A stretch of DNA of 7,628 nt from contig JAHDCA010000042.1 of the NCBI GenBank assembly GCA_020630115.1, positions 1 to 7,628 of the forward strand. The letters run 5' to 3'. Each line of letters opens with the position of its first letter. The stretch's first letter is position 1. The notes under the pieces were generated by a model, which made no database searches, had not been told where the DNA came from, and worked only from the letters and a program-made list of their open reading frames with translations. The position numbers and the translations under genes are program-made. Source of the DNA: Candidatus Dojkabacteria bacterium. GTDB lineage: Bacteria > Patescibacteriota > Dojkabacteria > SC72 > JAHDCA01. This document shows, in pieces, positions 1 through 5,467 of the stretch.

Positions 1-132
1 AAAAAGCAAGCAGCTAAGGTAGGAGCTGACATCTCGATAACTTCAGAGCTACTTCGTAGATATGAAAAATTACAAACGCAAGGTAATGGGGATCTCGATT
101 TTACAGCACTATATAAATTACTTCAGAAGTAA
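1..132 (+). CDS. C-terminal fragment of a 3-hydroxyisobutyrate dehydrogenase-like oxidoreductase
   Basis: The frame is open from the first base of the window to a TAA at 130-132, giving 43 residues of a protein that begins outside the window. The end, GNGDLDFTALYKLLQK, resembles the C-terminal signature of the beta-hydroxyacid dehydrogenase family (3-hydroxyisobutyrate dehydrogenase, 2-hydroxy-3-oxopropionate reductase), which usually finishes with a G-h-g-D-x-D-f-s-A-l-x-k-l-L pattern. The preceding KKQAAKVGADISITSELLRRYEKLQ fits the last helices of the all-alpha NAD-binding_11 domain. Members reduce or oxidise small beta-hydroxyacids with NAD(P)H in the cytoplasm. The catalytic Lys and the Rossmann domain are not in view, so the substrate cannot be stated. 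The gene converges on the VOC gene to the right. Confidence 0.7.
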   Translation, partial: KKQAAKVGADISITSELLRRYEKLQTQGNGDLDFTALYKLLQK

Positions 133-136
133 ATTT

Positions 137-160
137 CAATTTTATACAACTGTAAAATTG
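137..160. terminator. AT-rich hairpin after the dehydrogenase-like gene
   Basis: CAATTTTA (137-144) and TAAAATTG (153-160) form a perfect 8-bp stem with an 8-nt loop, starting 5 nt after the stop codon at 132. The stem is weak (one G-C pair) and no T-run follows on either strand. It is probably a transcript-end hairpin between convergent genes, not a strong intrinsic terminator. Confidence 0.35.
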
Positions 161-201
161 AGTCATTTAAGAAAGAGAGAAAAGCTATGATCTAACGTAC
201 T

Positions 202-224
202 CTTCACTCAAAAGGGGAGTGAAG
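202..224. terminator. Hairpin between convergent genes
   Basis: CTTCACTC (202-209) and GAGTGAAG (217-224) form a perfect 8-bp stem with a 7-nt loop. It lies 8 nt beyond the stop codon of the minus-strand VOC gene and about 70 nt beyond the plus-strand gene's stop. No clear T-tract follows on either strand, so it is listed as a likely bidirectional 3'-end structure. Confidence 0.45.
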
Positions 225-232
225 GAAATTAA

Positions 233-1309
233 TTATAAGAGGATTAGATAAACTGACATCAGGATCCAAGATAAAACTATAATCCAATATTCAACAGGGT
301 TAACTTCTCTGTCCAAGTATTCGACAAAGTAGGTATTGCCTTTCTTAATATCTGGGTATACCCAAATTATAAAAAGCACACCCCAAACCCATTGAAAATC
401 AACAAAGACTGCTAACCAGATAAGTAAGATTGCAAGAATTGATTTCCATTTGAAGGAGGATTGATTTGATTGGCCTGTGGGAGAATTTCCTGCCTTTTTC
501 GAATATTGAGGGCTGATTTCAGACACTCCGAAAGCTGCTCCCTGGTCATCATACATTATGGCGTTATTGAAACTATCAGAATTGCTTAAATTTGCTATGA
601 ATTCCCCATTCGCTTTCTCGACTGTCTTGATAAAGTCTTCAATTGAGTTGACACTGAAGAAAGGAATCCAGTAGACTTTGTTTGTACGAATTGATTCCTT
701 AACTTCTTGAATCCCAGCGATCTCTTGGTCGTTTAGATTATAGACTTTAGCCCTGCGACCAACAAAATTATTATCTGCAACAAGTTTGAAGCCAAATACT
801 TGGGTGTAGAATTCGCTAACTTTTTCAATAGATTCTGTAAATAATTCATTCCAAACCATCTTGCCTAGCTTGCTCCCATCTCCTTTACTATCAATACTCG
901 GGCCTTCGTAAACAGTAAACCCTGCTCCAAGTGGATCCCTGATTAAAGCCATCGTGCCCTGCCCAAACGGTGTAGGCTCAATATCTATAACAGAACCTTC
1001 AAACGATCTAGCTTTGTTAACTACTTCTATAATATTATCTACAGATAAATATGACATCCAAAATGAAGGCATTTTAATCTTTTGAAAGAAATGTGGCATA
1101 TCAAAAATACCTGCGATAGTATCTTTATCAATCGATGCGAAATGGTAACTGACTTCTTCCATATCAAATCGATCATCTTTTAATGCTTTAGCCTTACCCT
1201 GATCATAAATATTCCAATCAAAGACTTGAGTGTAAAAACTTGAAGCTTTAGTTGTACTGTATGTAGATAGATCAGCCCAAACAAAGTTAGAGTCTCTCTT
1301 ATGTCGCAT
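233..1309 (-). CDS. Tandem VOC (glyoxalase/bleomycin-resistance fold) protein with C-terminal membrane segments
   Basis: The 358-aa product has two vicinal-oxygen-chelate domains. Domain 1 (about residues 8-137) opens with FVWADLSTYSTTKASSFY and closes with FTVYEG. Domain 2 (about 150-266) opens with MVWNELFTESIEKVSEFY and closes with FGVSEIS. E135, E155 and E264 sit where the fold often places metal ligands. Similar two-domain cytosolic VOC proteins are usually about 250-270 aa and of unknown substrate. This one continues with a Ser/Asn/Gln-rich linker (about 268-287) and hydrophobic segments near 290-303, 305-319 and 341-357, so it is probably tethered to the membrane. The ATG at 1309 is supported by an AAAGGA Shine-Dalgarno sequence 4 nt upstream, the clearest in the window. 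It is transcribed alone from a divergent promoter. Domain assignment is confident; enzymatic role is unknown. Confidence 0.85.
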   Translation of the reverse strand: MRHKRDSNFVWADLSTYSTTKASSFYTQVFDWNIYDQGKAKALKDDRFDMEEVSYHFASIDKDTIAGIFDMPHFFQKIKMPSFWMSYLSVDNIIEVVNKARSFEGSVIDIEPTPFGQGTMALIRDPLGAGFTVYEGPSIDSKGDGSKLGKMVWNELFTESIEKVSEFYTQVFGFKLVADNNFVGRRAKVYNLNDQEIAGIQEVKESIRTNKVYWIPFFSVNSIEDFIKTVEKANGEFIANLSNSDSFNNAIMYDDQGAAFGVSEISPQYSKKAGNSPTGQSNQSSFKWKSILAILLIWLAVFVDFQWVWGVLFIIWVYPDIKKGNTYFVEYLDREVNPVEYWIIVLSWILMSVYLILL

Positions 1310-1340
1310 CGTGTCCTTTTCAATAATATAAATTACCTAA

Positions 1341-1368
1341 ATCATACTTGCTATGCTTTAGATTACAA
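1341..1368 (-). promoter_or_regulatory. Promoter of the VOC gene
   Basis: On the minus strand TTGTAA (1363-1368) and TATGAT (1341-1346) are separated by 16 bp. The predicted start near 1334 leaves a short 5' UTR carrying the AAAGGA ribosome-binding site. The -35 hexamer is shared, on the opposite strand, with the promoter reading right. Confidence 0.5.
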
Positions 1369-1391
1369 ATGTCATTCTCATAAGTTATAAT
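1363..1391 (+). promoter_or_regulatory. Divergent promoter for the small 43-aa gene
   Basis: A perfect TATAAT lies at 1386-1391, with a poor -35 (TTACAA, 1363-1368) 17 bp upstream. The ATG of the small reading frame begins 6 nt after the -10 box, so a transcript started here would be essentially leaderless. The same geometry occurs at 6022-6033. Confidence 0.45.
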
Positions 1392-1396
1392 TGTTT

Positions 1397-1528
1397 ATGA
1401 TTGATAAATTACAATTTGCTCTTAAGGGTGAAAGGGTTGCCCCAAAGCATATACGATTGATAAACGAAGCTTTTGAACTTAACAATCTTGATCTTAAGTT
1501 AAAGATCACAGCTCGAGATCTTCAATAG
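1397..1528 (+). CDS. Possible small protein of 43 residues, unknown function
   Basis: ATG 1397 to TAG 1526-1528 encodes 43 residues beginning MIDKLQFALKGERVAPKHIR. It is charged, with no signal peptide, no membrane segment and no Cys. The second half (LINEAFELNNLDLKLKI) looks helical and amphipathic. The case for a real gene is that it fills the gap between the VOC and znuB genes, stops 16 bp before the end of znuB, and is preceded by a perfect -10 box at the spacing seen at the leader peptide and close to that of the DUF84 gene in this window. I do not recognise the family. It could instead be a chance frame in an AT-rich intergenic region. Confidence 0.4.
   Translation: MIDKLQFALKGERVAPKHIRLINEAFELNNLDLKLKITARDLQ
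1502..1522 (-). terminator. Weak candidate terminator downstream of znuB
   Basis: Read on the minus strand, AAGATC and GATCTT (1517-1522 and 1502-1507) form a 6-bp stem with a 9-nt loop, followed by TTTAACTT. A further GATCTT at 1490-1495 could pair alternatively. This is the only stem-like element just after znuB, but it is short and also lies inside the small plus-strand reading frame. Confidence 0.25.
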
Positions 1529-1544
1529 CTACAATCAATAATCC

Positions 1545-2348
1545 TCAACCCCTAAACTGCTTAAAGGTAAATGAAGCCAAATAGATCGTTGAACTAATTA
1601 CTACTATCGTTGCTCCAGTTGGGAGATTAAGATGATAAGATGCAAAGATCCCAGCTAGTATAACGAAGATGTTGTAGAGTACTGAGATATAGAACATTTC
1701 ACTAAAATTTTTAGCTAAGGACTTTGCAAGTAAGGGACCAGTAATCATTAGGGATGTAATCATAATTGCACCAAGAAGCTCAACTCCAAGTACGATTACG
1801 ACAGCTGCGATAAGATTTAGTAGGTAGTTATACGCTCTAACACTTACACCTCTTATCCTTGCTGCATCAACATCAAAAGACATAAACGTAAGTGATTTGA
1901 ATTTTGTATATATGAAGCCTAATACAACAGCAGTTGTAGCAATTGATAGATAGACTTTCTGAGATGTAATTAGAAGTATTGAACCAAAAAGATAAGAGCT
2001 TATCTCGGGTCTGAAACTGTCCGAATATGAGAGGATAATAATTCCAAGTCCAAAAAAAAGCGAATATATAACACCAATTGCAGAATCAAATGAGATCGAA
2101 CTGCTCTCTTTAGTATATGTTATTAAAAAGGAAGCTAAAGCTGCAGCTATAAATGCAAATATTAAAGGTGAATCAAAAAATACGATCCCAACAGCAACTC
2201 CTGCAAGTGAAGAATGAGCTATACCCTCAGCATAAAGTGATTGACCCCTTACAACTGTGAATACTCCAATAACTGCAAGTAGGATACCTATAAAAACACC
2301 TCCTACGATGGCATTTTGCATAAATTGTAATGTGAGTATATCCAGCAT
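1545..2348 (-). CDS. znuB: Zinc/metal ABC transporter permease (ABC-3 family)
   Basis: This 267-aa, highly hydrophobic protein has the typical length of ABC-3 metal permeases, whose dimer forms the membrane channel for Zn2+ or Mn2+. Family features seen are the N-terminal VVRGQSLYAEGIAHSSLAGV (32-51, matching the family's G-D-A-x-S-H-A-x-L-P-G-V stretch), SYLFGSIL (118-125), FDVDAARIRGV (158-168), GAIMITSLMITGPLLAK (193-209, the cytoplasmic-coupling region) and NLPTGATIVVI (241-251). About eight membrane segments are apparent. The ATG lies 2 nt after the ATPase stop codon with no Shine-Dalgarno of its own, suggesting translational coupling. It is the last gene of the znuA-znuC-znuB operon and ends at a TGA. 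Sequence alone does not distinguish zinc from manganese in the permease; the zinc call rests on the binding protein. Confidence 0.9.
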   Translation of the reverse strand: MLDILTLQFMQNAIVGGVFIGILLAVIGVFTVVRGQSLYAEGIAHSSLAGVAVGIVFFDSPLIFAFIAAALASFLITYTKESSSISFDSAIGVIYSLFFGLGIIILSYSDSFRPEISSYLFGSILLITSQKVYLSIATTAVVLGFIYTKFKSLTFMSFDVDAARIRGVSVRAYNYLLNLIAAVVIVLGVELLGAIMITSLMITGPLLAKSLAKNFSEMFYISVLYNIFVILAGIFASYHLNLPTGATIVVISSTIYLASFTFKQFRG

Positions 2349-2350
2349 GG

Positions 2351-3019
2351 CTAATTCTCGAAAATTAATTTTTTATCAATTATCCTAACAAGATTGAAGT
2401 TATCAATCTCTTCAACTTCATGCTCATCATGAGTTATATGTATTATTGTTTTATTCTTCTCAACAGAAAGCTCTTTTAAGAACTCCAGAACTTGCTTCTT
2501 GGAATCCCGGTCTAGATTATTTGTTGGTTCATCAAGAATTAATACTGAAGGGCTTGTGACTAAACCCCTAACGATAAGGACTTTCTGAAGCTCTCCGCCT
2601 GAAAGGTCATTAATATTTTTATCCAGTAGGTCATCGATATGGAAAAGTTTGAGATTGCCAATTGAACAAGCAAGATCACAATTAGCTTCGTACGCAGTGC
2701 ATTCTAGTTCTATAATTTCACGTACAGTAATAGGGAATGTTTTCTTGATAGATGAGAACTGCGGTATATATCCGAAATTCTTCGCTATGTGTTCACTATT
2801 TGTAATCTCACTCGAATTACTGAAGTACTTAATCGAGCCCTCATTTGGCTCGATCAAGTTGAGTAGTGCTTTGATAAGGGTGGATTTCCCAGAGCCATTA
2901 CTTCCAACAAGTACATTGTAACTTCCAACCTCGATATCCCAATTTACAGAGTCTATAACTAGATCATTGGAGTATCTAAGCGTTAGGTTCTTTAATTGTA
3001 TTTTGTAGTTCTTTTTCAA
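2351..3019 (-). CDS. znuC: Zinc/metal ABC transporter ATP-binding protein
   Basis: This is a complete 222-aa ABC ATPase, slightly short for the family (usually 230-260). It has Walker A GSNGSGKST (39-47), Q-loop Gln87 in GYIPQF, signature LSGGE (139-143), Walker B LILDEP (160-165), D-loop NNLD (167-170) and switch His197 in ITHD. It would power the membrane permease encoded directly after it. The start is TTG at 3019: no ATG or GTG is available in frame and the frame aligns with the family N-terminus from there. The purine-rich AAAAGAG abuts the TTG, too close for a standard ribosome-binding site, so translation may depend on coupling to znuA, which ends 14 nt upstream. The TTG start may also mean a lower expression level. 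Confidence 0.93.
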   Translation of the reverse strand: MKKNYKIQLKNLTLRYSNDLVIDSVNWDIEVGSYNVLVGSNGSGKSTLIKALLNLIEPNEGSIKYFSNSSEITNSEHIAKNFGYIPQFSSIKKTFPITVREIIELECTAYEANCDLACSIGNLKLFHIDDLLDKNINDLSGGELQKVLIVRGLVTSPSVLILDEPTNNLDRDSKKQVLEFLKELSVEKNKTIIHITHDEHEVEEIDNFNLVRIIDKKLIFEN

Positions 3020-3033
3020 CTCTTTTCGAATTA

Positions 3034-4077
3034 CTAGTTAGATGCTTTTGAAATTTGCTCTAGATTGTACATGATTAGATCGATATATGTGCTAGTCTGG
3101 TCAGTTCCACCTAATGGATCAATCGTGTAGATCTCGAGTTGGAATTGTTCTGTAAGTGGAGTTAGCGAATTTTCGCTGAGTTGTGGCTCTTTGAAAAGCT
3201 CATTGATATCATGGTCTTCGAGTATCTCTGTAACTGACTCAATATATTTTGCACTTGCTTCTTGTCCTGCAACTGGCTCAATAGTAGCAACTATTTCAAA
3301 GCCTGCTTGAGTAGCTAGGTAGTTAAAAGCATTATGAAATGTTACAACTTCAAATGGTTCTGCAAATTTATCTTCAGTGTATTGGTTCAGTTCTTCTAAC
3401 TCAGTTAAGTACGATCTGTAATTCCCCTCATATACTTCAGAATTGTTCGAGTCGATTTCAATTAACTCGTCTCGGATTGTTTTAATCATCACTTTTGCAT
3501 TCGCTGGTGACAACCAGTAGTGTGGGTCTTCACCTTCATGGTGGTGATCGTGTTCATCTGAGCCTTCCTCGTCACTATGTTCGTCATGCATTTCTTCTCC
3601 TTCTTGCTCATGGTCTTCATCACCATTTTCGTCATGAGATTCTTCATCATGTTCGTCTTCGCCATGCTCGTCCCCGTGCTCGTCTTCTTTATGCTCCTCT
3701 TCATCGTGATCCTCAAACTCCATTAACGTTAGATCGCGATCCATTAAAATTTCTTTTGCATCGCTTGGTAACATATCTTCAGACCAAATATCCAAATCAT
3801 GACCTATCAAGAAAGCAAGGTCGACATCAGATAATTCTTCGATTTGTTTTGGAGTTGCTTCGAAGGTGTGCGGACTTGAACCACTTGGTAACATTAAGAT
3901 TACTTCAACATCATCTCCTGCGATATTTTTAGCCATATCGTAGACAGGGAAAATCGATGTTGCTATTACTAATTTTTCATCAGTGTTAGTCTCATCACTA
4001 GAAATCTGGTTTGCAGCAATCAGTCCTCCAAAGATTACAAGTAATGCTGAGGCTATTGTTATAATGTACTTTTTCAT
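3034..4077 (-). CDS. znuA: Zinc-binding protein of the ABC importer (ZnuA-like, His/Asp/Glu-rich loop)
   Basis: This 347-aa cluster A-I solute-binding protein captures metal outside the membrane and delivers it to the permease. Residues 1-22 form a basic start plus a hydrophobic segment. There is no lipobox Cys, so it is either secreted or held by an uncleaved N-terminal anchor. Expected ligands are His70 (SSPHTFE), His186 (DPHYWLSP), His248 (VTFHNAF) and Asp320 (TIDPLGG). A His at the third position, not Glu, favours zinc over manganese. Residues about 121-184 form a loop with 13 His among many Asp/Glu, typical of zinc-type members and probably a metal-scavenging or sensing flap. It is the first gene of the operon, with a well-formed promoter upstream and only a weak AGAG ribosome-binding site. 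Frames opposite this gene at 3495-3932 are products of the repetitive His/Glu/Asp codons. Confidence 0.93.
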   Translation of the reverse strand: MKKYIITIASALLVIFGGLIAANQISSDETNTDEKLVIATSIFPVYDMAKNIAGDDVEVILMLPSGSSPHTFEATPKQIEELSDVDLAFLIGHDLDIWSEDMLPSDAKEILMDRDLTLMEFEDHDEEEHKEDEHGDEHGEDEHDEESHDENGDEDHEQEGEEMHDEHSDEEGSDEHDHHHEGEDPHYWLSPANAKVMIKTIRDELIEIDSNNSEVYEGNYRSYLTELEELNQYTEDKFAEPFEVVTFHNAFNYLATQAGFEIVATIEPVAGQEASAKYIESVTEILEDHDINELFKEPQLSENSLTPLTEQFQLEIYTIDPLGGTDQTSTYIDLIMYNLEQISKASN

Positions 4078-4109
4078 ATTACTCTTGTTTTTATAAAGAT
4101 TAATATGAA

Positions 4110-4138
4110 ATTATATGCTTAATGCGACTAAGTTGCAA
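4110..4138 (-). promoter_or_regulatory. Promoter of the znu operon
   Basis: On the minus strand TTGCAA (4133-4138) and a perfect TATAAT (4110-4115) are exactly 17 bp apart. The predicted start near 4103 gives a 5' UTR of about 26 nt before the znuA ATG. No other promoter is apparent for znuC or znuB. Confidence 0.7.
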
Positions 4139-4141
4139 TAC

Positions 4142-4160
4142 TCAGTCTGAACAAGACTAA
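4142..4160. promoter_or_regulatory. Candidate metalloregulator operator between znuA and the divergent gene
   Basis: TCAGTCT (4142-4148) and AGACTAA (4154-4160) are inverted arms, with 6 of 7 positions matching, around a 5-nt spacer, giving a 19-bp dyad. It lies just upstream of the znuA -35 box and just before the divergent gene's -10 region. The 19-bp dyad geometry resembles DtxR/MntR-type or Zur/Fur-type sites in general, but the sequence matches no consensus I know. A second, wider inverted repeat (ATACTCA 4138-4144, TGAGTAT 4165-4171) surrounds it. Confidence 0.35.
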
Positions 4161-4170
4161 TTAGTGAGTA

Positions 4171-4179
4171 TGGTATATT
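4171..4179 (+). promoter_or_regulatory. Candidate extended -10 promoter of the ABM gene
   Basis: TGGTATATT is an extended -10 element with no convincing -35. The predicted start near 4186 leaves about 20 nt before ATG 4207, without a Shine-Dalgarno sequence. CATAAT at 4191-4196 is an alternative -10 that would leave almost no leader. Confidence 0.35.
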
Positions 4180-4206
4180 TAGTCATCTAACATAATTTAA
4201 ATATAA

Positions 4207-4509
4207 ATGAGTTACGGATTGTTTGGTGGATTTATAGTAGGTAAAGAAGATAAAGCAAAATTAGAAGAGATACTACTTGCTGCCGCAGGGATCTTGGAAG
4301 ATAACCCTAAATGTATAAACTATATTATTGGGGAAAGTGGGAGTGAGGAGGAAGTTCTCGTTTGGGAAATTTGGACTGATAAAGCTGCCCATGATGAATC
4401 ACTTAAGGATACGAGATTACTTGAGTTAATTATGACAGCTAAACCTTTGATTAAAGGTCAAGTTAAGTCCTACGAATTTAGCAGATTAAAGGGTAAAAGA
4501 AGCATATAA
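4207..4509 (+). CDS. Antibiotic biosynthesis monooxygenase (ABM)-domain protein, YgiN-like
   Basis: This 100-aa single-domain protein matches the small dimeric ferredoxin-like ABM family in length and pattern: GGFIVGKEDKAKLEEILLAA at the start, a central NPKCINYIIGESGSEEEVLV, then WEIWTDKAAHDESLKD and a C-terminal AKPLIKGQVKSYEF. The WE-x-W-x-x-x-x-A-H-x-x-S motif is the family's best hallmark. Characterised relatives include quinol monooxygenases (YgiN) and heme-degrading enzymes, but most members have unknown substrates. It lies 15 nt upstream of another small alpha/beta gene on the same strand and is probably co-transcribed with it. No Shine-Dalgarno precedes the ATG. Family call is solid, activity is not known. 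Confidence 0.82.
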   Translation: MSYGLFGGFIVGKEDKAKLEEILLAAAGILEDNPKCINYIIGESGSEEEVLVWEIWTDKAAHDESLKDTRLLELIMTAKPLIKGQVKSYEFSRLKGKRSI

Positions 4510-4524
4510 AATTATTTCTAAAAA

Positions 4525-4854
4525 ATGAACAAATACATGTATCTATATATAGGAGGGGTGTCACAAGAAGAAATTAATATTGATTCAGACGAAGTTCAAG
4601 CAGAGATGGCAAAATGGGAAAAGTATGGACAAAAATTGGGAGATAATCTTGTTGATTTTGGTAATCCATTCGGTGAAAGAATTAGGGTCTCTTCAAATGG
4701 TCAAAAGGATGTAATTATTGATGAGCACTCGAGCAGTGGTTACGGTATCGTCCAAGCGAAAGACTTAGATGAAGCAGTTGCTTTGACAGAAGGTCATCCA
4801 CATCTAGAAAGTGGATCTATTGAAGTACTTGAGATCTTCGATATCTCAGGATAG
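4525..4854 (+). CDS. YCII-related domain protein
   Basis: The 109-aa product fits the YCII/DGPF family. It starts with MNKYMYLYIGG, has a helix AEMAKWEKYGQKLGDNLVDFG, a middle beta hairpin (GERIRVSSNGQKDVI), then SGYGIVQAKDLDEAVALTEGHPHLESGSIEVLEIFDI. The Y-x-I-x-x-A-x-D-x-D-E-A-x-x-L segment followed by P-x-L and I-E-V is characteristic. YCII proteins share the dimeric ferredoxin-like fold with the ABM protein encoded just before it, so two proteins of similar fold probably share one transcript. YciI-type proteins have been proposed as enzymes, and relatives occur next to sigma factor genes, but no function can be assigned here. No Shine-Dalgarno is visible; AT-rich sequence precedes the ATG. 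It converges on the DUF1801-like gene 24 nt away. Confidence 0.8.
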   Translation: MNKYMYLYIGGVSQEEINIDSDEVQAEMAKWEKYGQKLGDNLVDFGNPFGERIRVSSNGQKDVIIDEHSSSGYGIVQAKDLDEAVALTEGHPHLESGSIEVLEIFDISG

Positions 4855-4878
4855 TAGTTTAATGATCTATAGAGTGAG

Positions 4879-5277
4879 CTAGATAAGTGATTCCTCAATA
4901 TACATCTTCTTGGAAATGTCGATTGCTTTCTTTATCTCAGCCTTTAAATCCGAATCTAAACTCTTTATGTGAAAACATGATTTACCTTTTAAGTGCTTCC
5001 AAAGCAGAGGTACTTCGTTTTCAAATAGTTCTGGCTTCATATAAGAACACATCAGATATAGTCCGACATATTTACTCTGGATAATTATTCCAAGGAAGTA
5101 TGCATTTTGTTTTTTAGTTGTTTTACCGGTTCTTTCTGAGGTTACTGAATACTCAGTCGTGCCTTCAAGTTCAAATCTCGATTCCTCGTCAGTTTTAATT
5201 ACAAGCTTAGAATTGATATAGGGCCTGCAGATATCCGTTAGCTCTTTGAAAATCATATTTTTAGCATCTTGATCCAT
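4879..5277 (-). CDS. DUF1801 (YdhG)-like protein
   Basis: The 132-aa product resembles DUF1801 proteins of about 110-140 aa. Following an N-terminal helix comes LVIKTDEESRFEL, then AYFLGIIIQSKYVGLYLMCSYMKPELFENE, then LWKHLKGKSCFHIKSLDSDL and a C-terminal helix. The pattern of a tyrosine-rich YFxxxxxxxxYVxxYLMxxY strand followed by L-x-G-K-S-C-F-x-x-K is the recognisable part. The biochemical role of this family is unknown. Its fold is related to the frataxin/YdhG group, and cytoplasmic location is expected because there is no signal or membrane segment. The ATG at 5277 is preceded only by a weak GAG-containing ribosome-binding site. It is a monocistronic gene between two plus-strand units. 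Confidence 0.65.
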   Translation of the reverse strand: MDQDAKNMIFKELTDICRPYINSKLVIKTDEESRFELEGTTEYSVTSERTGKTTKKQNAYFLGIIIQSKYVGLYLMCSYMKPELFENEVPLLWKHLKGKSCFHIKSLDSDLKAEIKKAIDISKKMYIEESLI

Positions 5278-5303
5278 GACTATCTCATTAAGTTTATGGT
5301 ATT

Positions 5304-5332
5304 AGGATATTATCTTTTTCACGAATACACAA
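5304..5332 (-). promoter_or_regulatory. Weak candidate promoter of the DUF1801-like gene
   Basis: On the minus strand TTGTGT (5327-5332) and TATCCT (5304-5309) are 17 bp apart, giving a predicted start about 20 nt before the ATG. Both hexamers are only partial matches. Confidence 0.3.
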
Positions 5333-5359
5333 ATAAAACCCATTATTATCAATAATCCT

Positions 5360-5410
5360 AAAATCTCTTGATCCCCAAGGTTTTAACGCACAAATGCAAA
5401 AAGAGATTTT
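5360..5410. repeat. 10-bp perfect inverted repeat in the 5278-5467 intergenic region
   Basis: AAAATCTCTT (5360-5369) and AAGAGATTTT (5401-5410) are perfectly complementary, separated by 31 nt that contain a mini-hairpin GCA-CAAA-TGC (5388-5397). A second small hairpin, ATTATT-ATC-AATAAT, lies at 5342-5356. The right arm ends in TTTTT on the plus strand. The repeat sits upstream of the promoter at 5433-5460 and upstream of the minus-strand DUF1801 gene, so it may be a protein-binding dyad, a transcription end or a small structured RNA. Nothing else was found in this 190-nt gap. Confidence 0.35.
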
Positions 5411-5432
5411 TGAATACTTGTGGAGAAATTCT

Positions 5433-5460
5433 TTGAGTAATTAGCTACTAACTGTAAAAT
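5433..5460 (+). promoter_or_regulatory. Promoter of the DUF84 gene
   Basis: TTGAGT (5433-5438) and TAAAAT (5455-5460) are 16 bp apart. The predicted start at 5467-5468 coincides with the GTG start codon, so the message would be leaderless. Confidence 0.55.
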
Positions 5461-5467
5461 AAAGCTA

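Noticed and set aside
2649..2921. Plus-strand reading frame opposite znuC
   Set aside because: It lies fully inside a well-supported ABC ATPase gene and shows no recognisable protein pattern or start signals.
3495..3932. Plus-strand reading frame of 145 codons rich in His/Leu/Arg
   Set aside because: It is antisense to the His/Asp/Glu-rich loop of znuA; the repetitive codons there keep opposite frames open. The overlapping minus frame at 3489-3716 has the same cause.
4855..4878. Terminator hairpin between the convergent YCII and DUF1801 genes
   Set aside because: Only a 5-bp ATCTA/TAGAT pairing is visible, with no T-run, which is too weak to call.
4887..5084. Plus-strand reading frame opposite the DUF1801-like gene
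   Set aside because: The minus-strand frame shows conserved family motifs; the plus frame shows none.
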